DNA from: Fistulifera solaris
Lineage: Eukaryota > Bacillariophyta > Bacillariophyceae > Naviculales > Stauroneidaceae
Direction of reading: 5' to 3'
Assembly (NCBI GenBank): GCA_030295235.1
Contig: AP026124.1
Location: 1,798,001-1,862,000, forward strand
Length of the DNA stretch: 64,000 nucleotides
Shown piece after piece: positions 53,627-64,000 of this stretch. Made by a program: the position numbers and the translations under genes. The notes beneath the pieces are model-generated. The model saw only the letters and a program-made list of their open reading frames with translations. It was not told the origin of the DNA and searched no databases. Within the stretch, counting starts at the first letter, position 1. Each line of letters starts with the position of its first letter.

Positions 53627-54001
53627 GGTTATTAAAGGTATAAGATGCGTTACGAATGAGTAGGTATGATCTTGTTGTGATGAATGGGTATGAAAATGAA
53701 GTGGCTGCGCGAAGCGAGGAGTTTGGTTTCGCTTGCTATCAATGTCTCATAGTACATTTTCAGTAGATTGATTATCCGTTGTATTAGTTGTTCAATAATA
53801 AACCGTTAATGATTAACATTCAACAGCTTGAACGGTCAAGAAGTAGTGATGTAGTGGCGTACCGGTACTGGTTCTGCAGCACGGTATTACTATTACTATG
53901 GATTAGGTTTAGTTCTTTTGTTCAAAAAATTGAGGAATAATATCATGTAAGTAGATGGCTACGTCAAAGTACCAGCTCTCTAGAGAAGTATTCGATTTCT
54001 A
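53627..54001. other. Intergenic region, no supported gene
   Basis: Between the CSE1 5-prime end and the choline-transporter-like gene 3-prime end, both on the minus strand. TACCGGTA at 53860. Nothing else recognised. Confidence 0.5.
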
Positions 54002-55544
54002 CTAAACCATCGAAATTCCTGGCCAAGCCTGAATCCATGCCTCTTGCATTGCCGTCGCCAGCTGAGGGTGATTCGCTTGGAAAGCAGCGGGATCTTCAGC
54101 ATAGCCTGAATCGATGAAAAAACGAATGTGTATGTGTCAGGCAACTAGTTTAATCAAGTAGGTCGAGAACGAAGGAATCATCGTGTACTTACAGACAATG
54201 ACTGTGTTGATAGCAGAACCAACGACGCTGAGAATGACAGAGGAAAAAAGAAAACCAACCAATAAGCCCACAAAGAAAGCCGGTCCGTGAGCTTCCTCGT
54301 ATCCCAGGCTTACAAACATATTAGGACTCATGTACCCCAATACGAGGCCAACGATACCACTCGCAAGCCCAATTGATAAAGCAATGAGAGACAAGACATT
54401 CGCTGCCAAGTCGTCAGTGATGACAACGGTCCAGCCCTTGTTCTGAAACAGCTCGACAACATTCTTTCCAGCTTCCAAATAGGAAAAACCATACATGCCA
54501 ATATAAACATACGCCCATCTGTTGACATATTCAATAAAGGACTCGATGCAAGCCAGAATGCATTGTATGATACAAGTCAGAAACTGGTAGTCACGTTCAT
54601 CACGCGTATATTGTTCGAGTGCCCGTAAAGCCTGAACGATGGCCACTAAGAAGCTCCCGAAACAAATCGATCCAAAGGACGAGGTGAGCGCCCGATATAA
54701 ACTATCCCGTTGAGCTTGACTGAACCAACTTGTGGCTTCGTCTGGGACAAACCACCACGTCGCGACAGTCCCCGCCGTTGTCACGTGCATTGTGTTCTGA
54801 AGGACTTGGTGTACCCAGTAGTATGACAAAAACTAAAGTAATGGGTCAGATTTTTCTATTTGTATACTGTGCCTCGTACAAAAAGAACTCACCAAAAAGA
54901 AAAATCATGGCCAAGTTTTCGCCCTCCAAATAATTACCCAGCCCCAGGAACCACAGAAGCGTCCATACAAACGCCAGCCCAGTAAAGACAAACGATATCC
55001 CGGTCAAACCCAGATTCTGCTGTACGGCGCTCAAAGCCGTCTTTAGATTGACCGCCGCAAAGGGAATGCGCGACCACACCATTCGGGCGTAACAAATACC
55101 AATGGCGAAGCTTACGAGACCAAGCACTCCCATCAAAATGGATCCCGCCATGAATCCAACAATACCCACAGCTAAACTGGATGCCACCGAAAAGTAAAGA
55201 GCCGTCTGTACCAGCGATTCCGCATTCTTCATCATGAACGATAAGGCCGCAATCGAAAATCCTACCGAAGCGACACCCGTCACGGAAACTGTGAAAATGA
55301 TTCCACCATGGGCTCCGGACGTAATTCCCCCCGACGACTGCAAGCCGGCGAATATCATGCCGACTACAATCAGTAAATGTACGTAAAAGGCCACCGCCCA
55401 CATGACATCTTGAAATTGATGATTCGGCGTGGGTCGAAGATGCGTGCTTTCCGTGGCGGCGTATTCCGAAGAAGCCGCGTGATAAGGCACATGGCTAGTG
55501 TGATCGGAAACCGAGACGCCTTGAATGATGGGTACGTTTGACAT
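54002..55544 (-). CDS. Choline-transporter-like protein (CTL/SLC44/PNS1 family)
   Basis: Three exons: 55544-54893, 54832-54193 and 54105-54002, with introns of 60 and 87 bp. About ten membrane segments are visible (VAFYVHLLIVVGMIFAGLQ is the first). Conserved family marks are SYYWVHQVLQNTMHVTTAGT with VATWWF, a Gly-Ser-rich SFGSICFGSFLVAIVQALR, and the ending CYAEDP-AAFQ with MQEAW, which is only seen after splicing the short last exon. Exon 1 and exon 2 are out of phase by one base; both edges carry T5 runs (CTTTTTG and TTTTTG), so one surplus T is the simplest explanation. Corrected length 464 aa. Substrate may be choline or ethanolamine; not determinable here. Confidence 0.85.
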
Positions 55545-56398
55545 GTTGTGAAAGAATGATGTTATTTACCTTGGACTCGCACAGTTTGTGCTTCGTTTTT
55601 ATTGACGCTGTTAGCTTTCACGACAGCACGACTTGATTTTGAGCGTATTCATGATGATTTCACGAGGGAGATACAGTACTGAAAGTGTCGCAGCGGGAAC
55701 CAAAACTTCAGGGCCTCTAGAGTAAACACGAAAGACAGATCTGCACCGAAATTCGATTTCATCAATCCATAAAAGTACTCCGTATTGTGCAATGATCTTA
55801 TCGATAATTCTTTTCTATAGCTAGTTTACTTTCCTCATTAGCGAAACGAAAGGAGCATTAACATAAGAAAGCAACTGAACTAAAATTCGCGATCAATTGT
55901 AGAGAATGTGTGTCAGTCGATGCTTTTTCTGCAGTCCCCGAATCTATGAATGCATTTCTCTTACCAGAAAAGTCTAAACAACAAGTTCACGTCCATTCAG
56001 AATAGCAACAAGAGCAATAGATGCAACAGATGGGTATTCGGGATAGGTTGGTTATCCAAAGCACAGAAACCACTTTGGCTGCGTTTGTAGTTCATCCTCA
56101 AGTTTCAGCTACCCTAATTTGACTATAGTGTAAAAGTGTTGGCGACTTTTTTTCATGACTGCGGATGTCAGTCATGAATGAAGAATAACGAGCGGTTCTG
56201 CGTTGCAAAGCAGCTTTTGACATTGAACAAGTATTTGTTGTTGTTAGTTGCTTTGCTTGAAGAACCACAATACCATTGCAACACTGGTAACTTCTTGCCA
56301 GAACAAATTCAACTGAATTCTTTTGAAGGAAGTGGCGGGCGACGTCTAGTTCGATTGATAATTGTGGGTCTTGTTATTATTTGTACACACCACAGTCA
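55545..56398. other. Divergent promoter region, no gene
   Basis: Between the CTL gene (minus) and the SAC3/GANP gene (plus). Only palindromic element copy F stands out. Confidence 0.5.
56136..56178 (-). promoter_or_regulatory. Dispersed palindromic element, copy F
   Basis: TCATGACTG (56153-56161), 7-nt spacer, CAGTCATGA (56169-56177): perfect 9-bp arms, the longest in the window. On the minus strand it continues AAAAAAAGTCGCCAACAC, matching the A-run plus GTCGTCTACAC flank of copy A. It ends 221 bp before the start codon at 56399. Confidence 0.65.
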
Positions 56399-59300
56399 AT
56401 GTCCGGTTTTGGTGGAGGGTTCGGCTCGCAGCAGCCGTTCGGTTCGTCTAATTTCGGCGCTGCACCTGGATTCGGCGGTGGCTTTGCGAGCAATCCAACC
56501 AATGCGTCACCACCAGCATCAAATCCTGCGTTTGGTTCCGTAGGGGGATTTTCGTCAGCGCCTCCTTCAGCTCCTGGTTTTGGAGCGTTCCAGCAACAGC
56601 CTGGGACGATTGCCTTTGGTGTTTCACCCAACGTCGTTCCATCCTTCAATAATGCGCAACCCTTTCAGGGAACTTCGGGATTTGGTCAGTCAGCAAATTT
56701 GAGCAGTTTTGGACCTACGAGTAGCAATTTCAATTCGTCGCAATTTCCGCAACAATCATCATCGAATCGACAAGGATTTTCCAACAGCACTATCGGAGCC
56801 TCTCCCTTTGGTACTACCACATTACATCCTCCGTCACTGTTTCAAACACCAAGTAGCGGAAATTCCGCGGGGAACCCTTTTGGCGGCATGGCTCCGCCAT
56901 CGCACAACCCCTTCGGATCCGTATCGGGAGGTACGACCATGTCCTTTGGAGCATCTTCGAGCCTTATCCCGAGCGGCCCGCGTTTTGGTAAAAATAATGA
57001 AAAGAAGACACAGTCGAGTGCGCCGTTCGGCATGTCACCCTTCGGAATAGCCAGTCGAATGATGGATGACGAAGAAAGAATGGACGATGAACCGGCGCCG
57101 GCGACCAACCTGCCTTTCGGAACGCCTGTGTCGATCGGATCCAGTAAAACATTGAGAAATCCTTCAACAAAATCATCTATTGTCAGAGAGCAGAACCAAA
57201 CGAGTACTATTCAGGACGATGTCGAAGCGTCGAAACAAGATTTACTCGCCAAGCTCAAAGCGAAAAAAGAGAAACTGGTACGTTTGGCCGAGAAGAAGAA
57301 CAAGGCGAAAAGTAACAACGAAGGAGCGACACTGAATCCGAATGCACCCGTTTTTGAACCCCGCACCAAACCAGAAGAGACCAACAGCAGTCTCGCGGAG
57401 AAGAACGCTGTCCGTTTTGCCGGTGCCACGAATCAAGCTACCCGAGCTCTCATGCCGACCGAGTTAGCCGGAGCGGCCGTTGACTACACCTCGTTACGTG
57501 TTGAGGGACGGAAAGACCGTGAAAATTTAGAAAACGCCGTTTCGTTGGTGGGGACATGTACATTTATGTGTCCTGATGAAGAATTACTTCGTCGCGAGCG
57601 GGAAAGCGACATCCAGCTTCTCGAAATTCCATTGCCTGGAAAGTTGCACCCTTCGGATTGGACACTTCGCAATACAGTGGTGAAGCGCTTTCGTCGATCG
57701 GCTGCCGATTATAAGCTGGACGTTCCTGAATGGGTCCGGCCTCCGGACGTTCTGGAACGTGTGTGCGGATATTTAGAAGAATGGGTGATGGTAAGTTGAA
57801 CCTGCCCGATGCGATGGGAGTGATTCAGTTTTTTAGCTAACTATGTTACAGGAGCGTGACCGACAAGGACCCGATCCGCGGTTTCCCAACAATGGCACGC
57901 CGCCACCTCTTGATGTCTATCAATTCATTTGGGACAGAACACGAATGGTGCGAAAGGATTTTACACTTCAAAATTACGTCGGTACAGGTGGAAATTGCGA
58001 CGCTCGAGCTGTTCGGTGCCACGAAAGAATCTGCAGATGGCATACCATGTGTGAGCATCAGCTCAGCCATATACAAGAATTCGTATCGATGCAGAGTCAG
58101 CAAAATATCCAGGAACTTGGTCAAACCATGAAAACGCTCAATCAATTGTATGATGACTCATTAGGGAGATCAACTATTGAAGTGCCGGACAAAAGTGGAG
58201 CTGAAACGGAAAGGAACTTGGCAACCTATAAGTATGGCTGCACCGAAGACACAGTACAAGGGATTAATCCAATTGACTACGACGGCACGACCTTGAAAAA
58301 TGAAACGGACACGAGATCGTTGATTGGTAGTGCAATAGGCCAGAGTCCGAGTCGAGGAACCGCTGAACCGGAAATGCGCGGACTGTATATTCTGCTAACG
58401 ATAGACAATGATGGTGGTATGGAAGTTTTGAAATATGCTGCACGGCTCTTTCGAGACCGGCCAGAGCTATACCACTCGCGGCCTGTTCAGCTTGCTCTTT
58501 CGATCTACAAGGTAGGTTGGTAATTTTGCTATGCGTTTGGCCTGAAATTTACTGACTCTTCGAAAAGGCGAAGAAAGAGAACAACTATGCTCGTTTCTTC
58601 AAAATTTTGAAATCATCGTCCACTCCATATCTTTTCGCTTGTCTCATGTTCAAGCACGTCGAATACATGCGAAAGAAGGCTTTTGAGATCTGTAACAAAG
58701 CGTATGGTGGTCGCACCAAAGACGGCGATACCCTCTACGATTCGTATCCTTTAAGAAGGTGGGAAGCTCTCCTGTGCTATGAAGACATTGATGAAGCGCG
58801 TAAGGCTTGTAAGCACTACAATATTACAGTGAAAAAGCAGCCTTACAAGTCGTCCTCGGGAACGATGCGAGAGGAAGAGTTCATAACGTGGAAAAGTTCT
58901 TTTTCAGCGAGCCGAGGGACCCTGACAAGGGCGTAATCATCGCGTTAAGGCCCAAAAAAATGATTAAAACGATCGAGAGTAAGCTTCACGGGGCTACCAG
59001 ATTGGCTGTGTGTCGGGGCGCACTTAGCGGAAAGGGATCAGTTTTAAAAGAAATGGTGGGTTCGCCCCGCTTGGCCATCGACCTACAAGTATCAGATGAC
59101 AGAGAGGCAGCATTTCATTTACAGAAAGAGAAAGAAGAAATGAGCAGAAAAAGAGAAAAAAGCAAAGACGGATCTTTTGCTGGACCAACAGCGTGAAGAG
59201 GAGGATCTCCGGAAGAGTCGTGAAGAAGAAGAGAGAAAGCGTTTGGAACGCGAGCGAATTGAGCAGGAAGCTGCAAGACGTCGCCAAGAGCTGGAAGATG

Positions 59301-61384
59301 CAGCCGCAAAACGGCAAGCAGAAGCAGCTTCGAAGATGAAAGCCGAACAAGAGGCATTACTTAGACAAGAGAAGGAAAGAGAGGAAGCGCGAAAACGAGA
59401 AGAGCAAGTAAAGCGTGAAGCGATCAAGGAAAGAGAGCGACTGCAAAAAGTAGAAGAGCAAAGGAAAAAAAGAAGCTGAGGATCGTCGCCTACGAGAAGA
59501 AGAACAACAACGTCTTGCGGAGCTCGAAGCTGAAAAACTCCGGGTTAAAAAAAGAGATTAAAAGAAAACAAGATGAAGAGCGACGACTTCAAGAAATTGA
59601 AGAAAGCAGACGCTTAAGGGCAAGACAGCTCGACGAGAAGAAAGCAGTTGTAATGCATTCTGAATGGAAGGAGAAAGCGGATATATATAGAAAGGAGCTT
59701 TTCTTCAAGCGTATGATAAACCGAATACCTCAAAAATTAATAATTGCAGAGAAAACCGTAAACAGCTTGGAGCTTCTCTACGGAAAAATGTCAGATAAGC
59801 AAGAAACGATATTGATTGAAGACACTTGCTTGTACCCACCGCCTCAAAAAGGGCTTCGAAGGTCTGTGGAATTTTTGATAGCCAACCAGACGTTTCTCGA
59901 TGTTAGCAGTATAATTGAGGAAGCTATGATTAAACCTTGGAAGCGTCCTGACATACACTCAAATAAAGGATTCCGGAGAAAGATCTGTTATATTCTAAAG
60001 ATTTCAGTGCGTGTGCTTTCCTGCGAAGACCGTGCGATGCGTGAGCTTCTAAAAAAATGGTTGGAACTCAATTTTCATTTCGGAAGGATCTATTCGTCGA
60101 CAAGAGAAATTTTTGACATTCGTCTTGTTCTGGTTGATGCAACGGAAAAATCTATTGCAGAATCATCCGACGCTGCCATATTTTTTCTCCCTTCATCAGA
60201 TTCCAGCGAACGAAACATTCTTGATACCGCTGTTATGGTCAATAAATCATCCAAGGGCTTAACTGATCATACGCCTCTGATAGCTCTCATGATGACAGAG
60301 GAAGGCGGTGTCGATGAAACCACAAGGGCCCTGGTAGAATCCACTAGCTTCTCTCCAGTTCACGTTGAGAACGTTTTTCCGAAATCCCTGATAACCTACA
60401 AAGGGATTAGAAACTTCACTGACAACTGCTTTAGAAGAAGTTTCTCTGGAATCTGCAATTGTAGTGTCGCGAGTGTCGATTTCTCGATTGTGTCATCTCT
60501 GTGTCAACGAAATAGTTTGGCAGTCTTCGTTCATGGAGACCCAAGATGATATCCTGGCATCTGCTAGTAATGTGCTGGACCACCTCATCGAAGCGATTGT
60601 CTCATATTCTCAAAAAGTCAATAAAAGTTGGCCTCCGATGGAGTTTCTAGACGTATATGGAAATGTTCCAGACTATTTCGACGATGGGGTGCATTTACCA
60701 GCAAAATGGCACGAAAATCTGCGACGCTGCGTCATCGAACCGAAAGTGAAGATTTTACAAAGTTTGTTTAGGTGCAAGCTCAGCGTCGTCATTAAAAAAC
60801 TGCTGGCTGCCGCCCCTGCGGACGTTGTCAACGACTGCATGTCAATGCTAGACCAGCGGCTCTTTCGCCGTTGCTTTGAGAGGGCACTGTGCTGCGCAAT
60901 TGAAGCCGACGATGCGATACATCATGACGATGCCGATTGCGTTTTCCTTCCAAATGGTTCACTGAACGAACTTATTAAAGCAGCATCAAAGCGCTTGGAG
61001 GAACAAATCAAGCAGCAATCTGAGTCATCATCTCGTGTCTTGCGGGCTTTCGATGAATCCAGTTGGGGAACAATGACTTTGTCCCCTCTCAGCCGCAAGT
61101 CCGACTATTTCGGTTCGACCAAAACGCCTTGTGTAGTAAACGCCACGCCAGGATTCGATTCCAGTACGAAGATTGAAATATTATCGCAGAGTCAAAATCC
61201 TATTACCATGCTGTCCCCCCGACAAGAAGCGGACCAGGAAAGATTCTTTGTTTGTGTCAGAAAGCAAAGCTTTGACGAAAAAACTGAGAGCGATGGCACA
61301 AGGTGGTCTAGCAAAGATATGGTCGTTGGTCACACGACACTCTCGTCATTTTTGAAAGATGATACCATAAGTTCTAAATTTTAG
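56399..61384 (+). CDS. SAC3/GANP (MCM3AP-like) mRNA-export scaffold with FG repeats (five frame breaks)
   Basis: ATG 56399. Residues 1-200 are nucleoporin-like FG/GFG repeats (SGFGGGFGSQQPFGSSNFG and PFG motifs). Then a charged linker and the SAC3 domain: CTFMCPDEELLRRERESD, VVKRFRRSAADYKLDVPEWV, VYQFIWDRTRMVRKDFTLQN, HIQEF, RWEALLCYEDIDEARKACKH. Introns are 57791-57851 and 58512-58567. A long Glu/Arg coiled coil follows near 59100-59650 and a GANP-type C-terminal region. One-base shifts near 58881 and at A6 59156-59161, A7 59465-59471, A7 59547-59553 and C3 60540-60542 break it; corrected, it is one 1621-aa protein. SAC3/GANP is the TREX-2 scaffold tying transcription to mRNA export at the nuclear pore. 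Confidence 0.85.
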
Positions 61385-61567
61385 ATTTCAATGATGCTAT
61401 TAAGAACCGTCTTGACCGGATGCGTCGTCTCCAGCCCAGATAAATACGAGCTATACCCCCAGGAAACAACCTCGGTGTTGTCTTATATATCGAGCGTCTG
61501 CTTGTTACGGAGTATCATCCAAGCGCCTTACGAATGATTCATTTAGCATTATTTAAAAGGCGACGGA

Positions 61568-62982
61568 CTAGTAAAAGTCGTCACATGCATCGCTGTATTC
61601 ATCTTCTCCATCATCCGACCATAATAGGTGCGCCAATTCAGCTTCTCCTTCTCCACAAGCGGAAAGCATAGATAGCCACAGATCGGTCTTAGGCCTTGAT
61701 TGACCTTTCAGTGAGGGCTCATGCTGACATACCCCAGACAAAGCGATTTCGGGCGGCCCACGACACGGTAACCAAAAACCTCTCTCAATTTCACTCTCCA
61801 GCTGACCCGGGGCCCAGCAACTTGCTCCGACAAAAACGATATTTCGTCTCGATCCAATTGCCCCGCCAAGACTGCTTTTGCTGCAGAAAGAACGTCCCCG
61901 CCGAAATGCACGGATCGGTCCGAGTGGAATGCAGTGCTTTCATGCTCGTTCTCAAGTACCATCGGTAATAAATGGCCACCGATTTCTTCATTCGACTTTC
62001 CGGATGGACAGCCGTCCGCGACCTCTGCATCCGAGACGCTGTATAAAATTTGCACGGACATGTTAACAGGCCCTCCTTCTTTCACAGGATAATTACCGAA
62101 TGCCATCATTAAATCATTGGGGAGCGGCTTTAGTACTTCGTGCAAGGTAAAATTCCGATTTGATTGAGGAGAGGTGCAAATTCGATTAATTACAAGACCA
62201 TAGGTTCCATAGGGCGACTGACACTGACGGGACACATCCGTTTCACCGTCCTGGTGATCCAACAAACAGATGACAGTCCGCCGAAAGTACCCTTTCATAT
62301 GCGGATGGGCCACTAGGAAGGTCCCGGGTTTCAGATAGGCACGTGGTGTAAGCGGTAATGGATGTACGTGTTTGGCAGCTTGGTGGGGGTGTCGCTGTAT
62401 CATGCCTTTTCGCAGTCGTTCGGCCCATGAGATTTTTTTATTCATTTCTCGCAAGGCAAGAAACGCAACCTCACATCTCGTCTCTTCACTGTACATACTG
62501 GATGCAGCAACACTTCCCTCATTCGTGTGATCCCTGCCTTTTACCGAAGTGCAGCGAAATTCTCGACGAATAAGATCGCGTAGCTGAATTCCACTGTCAC
62601 ATTGCGAAGGGAATTGCATTTGTCGGATACCAAGTGTTCCCTTGCCGGAGATGAACTCCCGGAGAAGGCGGCGAAACAACTGATGATGTTCAGGAATAGG
62701 ATCTTCATCTTCCGTGTCACTATCAGTGATTGGTGGATTGCGGAGAACTTCATCCCATTCGTCATCTTCGAATCCAGTTCTGTGAACTAAACAACGAAGT
62801 GTTGTGGAAGCAACAGATTTATCATCAAAAGCTTTCGAGCTCTCGAGAAGCGAGCGATATAAGCGTCGATTAATGAGACGCTTGGCAAGCGATGCCATGG
62901 AGGTAAAGGTATTTGCAAGTAGCGCTTCGACAGCAACTCGGCCTTGCAAAAGTGCGAGGGGTTGCTTGTTTGTGAACATCAT
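61568..62982 (-). CDS. UPF0301/AlgH-family protein (one frame break)
   Basis: ATG 62982 (a second Met follows at once). The first 210 residues are not recognised, with NKKISWAERLRKGM just before the family domain. The domain opens KPGTFLVAHPHMKGYFRRTV with ICLLDHQDG, then YGLVINRICTSP, LPNDLMMAFGNYPVKEGGPV and VHFGGDVLSAAKAVLAGQLD. The raw frame is then lost; adding one base to the A5 run 61832-61836 gives FVGASCWAPGQLESEIERGF followed by DLWLSMLSACGEGEAELAHL, the typical AlgH ending, to a stop at 61568 (471 aa). Plants and algae have nuclear-encoded, often plastid, members; the biochemical role is unknown. It converges with SAC3/GANP. Confidence 0.8.
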
Positions 62983-63796
62983 GGTCGTTATTTCATGCCG
63001 AAAAATCTTACCGGTACTAAATAAGTGGTTTGTGTTAAGGACTTTGTGTCCCTGTCCGTGTTCCGTGTCCCGCGAATGTTTCCCACCATGAGCCAGTGTA
63101 CTGTTTCTTTTATACTGAAACGGCTCGGCTCACGTCAGTACGGTACTCAAAGGGCAAGGAGACCCTAGTAAAAAAATAGCAGCTCCAACAGAAATCATTA
63201 TTATTTATTCACAGCGCACAGCAAAGGGCACAGGAGATCGTCAACGACCGACGACGACCCTCCGCTCAATTTTTCACCGCATTCGACCCAATGGCGAATT
63301 GATTCCTTTGAGAGCGTCTCTCTCTATCCAACACCGACGAAATAAAACACACCCGACAAACACAGAGAGGCCAGTCGTTCACGAAAAATTGCATTGGCTG
63401 TGTTCTGTTTTCGAACGGGAGAAAATCGGATAGAAGGGATTGTATTGTGGAGCTCAGTAATTGGCAATCGATCATCGTACTTTACGAGCCCAGTTTCTTA
63501 AAAGGCACGACAAGTGGTAGCTTATCGGTTATTTTGCTGAGAAAAGCCTATAAACTTACGGGGATATTCTTTTCTGAGCGTTTTGTCGAAACATCGAACG
63601 GTCTTTTGACATTTTCCTATCATATCCAACAATTGCTATCATCTATCACATATGGTATTGGAATCATCATCTTGAGGCGGTGCATCTGGGTTTCTATTCG
63701 AGAGCAAGATTGTCTCCTTTTTGACGCCTAAATCAAAAAGATAACGACGGGAACACACTATTATATAGTTTCTTTTCTGTAAAAGCCACACTCATC
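62983..63796. other. Divergent promoter region, no gene
   Basis: Between the AlgH-family gene (minus) and the last gene (plus). TACCGGTA at 63009. An open frame starting near 63447 lacks any family resemblance and is not annotated. TATTATATAGTTTC near 63760, about 40 bp before the next ATG, could be a core promoter element. Confidence 0.45.
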
Positions 63797-64000
63797 ATGA
63801 GTGAGCGCATGATCGAACTCCAGCGCGCTCGCTTACTAGCAAGCAAAGGGGCTGCGAATAGTGCAGCTGTATCTTCCGGCGCAGCAGGAACAAATGGATC
63901 GCAAATAATATCACCAGTATCTGGTGCTCCTGCTATGGGGTCTGAAAGCGTAGCGAGCCACCAGACACCGCAGGAAGCTGCCCTTGCCGCCATGCGAACA
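63797..64000 (+). CDS. Unidentified protein, N-terminal 68 codons (runs off the window)
   Basis: ATG 63797 with a frame open to the edge. Sequence begins MSERMIELQRARLLASKGAA and becomes Ala/Ser/Gly-rich (low complexity), without a signal peptide. The opening helix with ERMIELQRARLL is amphipathic. Too short for identification; no family proposed. Confidence 0.55.
   Translation, partial: MSERMIELQRARLLASKGAANSAAVSSGAAGTNGSQIISPVSGAPAMGSESVASHQTPQEAALAAMRT

Noticed and set aside
59115-59427. Ser/Phe-rich open frames on the minus strand opposite the SAC3 coiled coil
   Set aside because: They are antisense shadows of the Glu/Arg/Lys-rich coiled-coil codons (CTT/CTC/TTC complements) and resemble no protein family.
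63447-63731. 94-residue open frame before the last gene
   Set aside because: No recognisable motif, no good start context, and it lies in a divergent promoter.

Overview
The window is nuclear DNA from a photosynthetic eukaryote, almost certainly a pennate diatom; Phaeodactylum tricornutum or a close relative is the best fit. Reasons: about one gene per 1.7 kb, short GT-AG introns (51 to 187 bp), plastid presequences that combine an ER signal with an ASA-F/Y-AP-like cleavage motif (clearest in the gene at 37880), a tRNA-Tyr with a short intron, stramenopile-type AP2-like and DFN-kinase families, and no bacterial operon structure. Species is inferred from style, not from a database search.

Layout. 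1-11 kb: C-terminal exons of a probable cohesin SCC3/STAG subunit, an RsmJ-type rRNA methyltransferase, a membrane pseudokinase, a DDX51/Dbp6 RNA helicase, RACK1, intron-containing tRNA-Tyr(GUA), a membrane-anchored SET-like protein and an orphan methyltransferase. 11-18 kb: a 34-bp minisatellite, a thylakoid-lumen VOC protein, a 219-bp tandem duplication, USP39/SAD1, an unrecognised basic protein and a second minisatellite. 18-30 kb: mL46, a tail-anchored TPR-like protein, NDUFB7, an HMG-box protein, V-ATPase D, a plastid membrane protein, BRX1, a degenerate SNF2-like protein and a small membrane protein. 30-46 kb: TOM7, a CLK/LAMMER kinase, an AP2-like regulator, a TRM11-like methyltransferase, a RIQ/DUF1118-like plastid protein, prenylcysteine oxidase, a PH-domain protein, a short LRR protein and deoxyhypusine synthase. 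46-64 kb: an insulysin-type M16 protease, exportin-2/CSE1, a choline-transporter-like protein, a large SAC3/GANP mRNA-export scaffold, a UPF0301/AlgH protein and the start of an unknown gene.

The genes are unrelated housekeeping functions, mostly in divergent or convergent pairs with 30 to 200 bp between stop codons. Recurrent themes are nuclear RNA work (USP39, CLK, SAC3, DDX51, BRX1, CSE1), mitochondrial parts (mL46, NDUFB7, TOM7) and plastid proteins.

Two things stand out beyond the genes. First, several intergenic sequence families recur: a roughly 40-bp palindromic element placed 100 to 600 bp upstream of four genes, minisatellites built on CCAGA-N3-TCTGG, and over-represented TACC(W)GGTA and TACCGGTA palindromes. 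Second, about 25 one-base shifts, nearly all in short homopolymers, break otherwise intact conserved genes. This looks like uncorrected long-read assembly error and should be handled before any of these genes is called a pseudogene.
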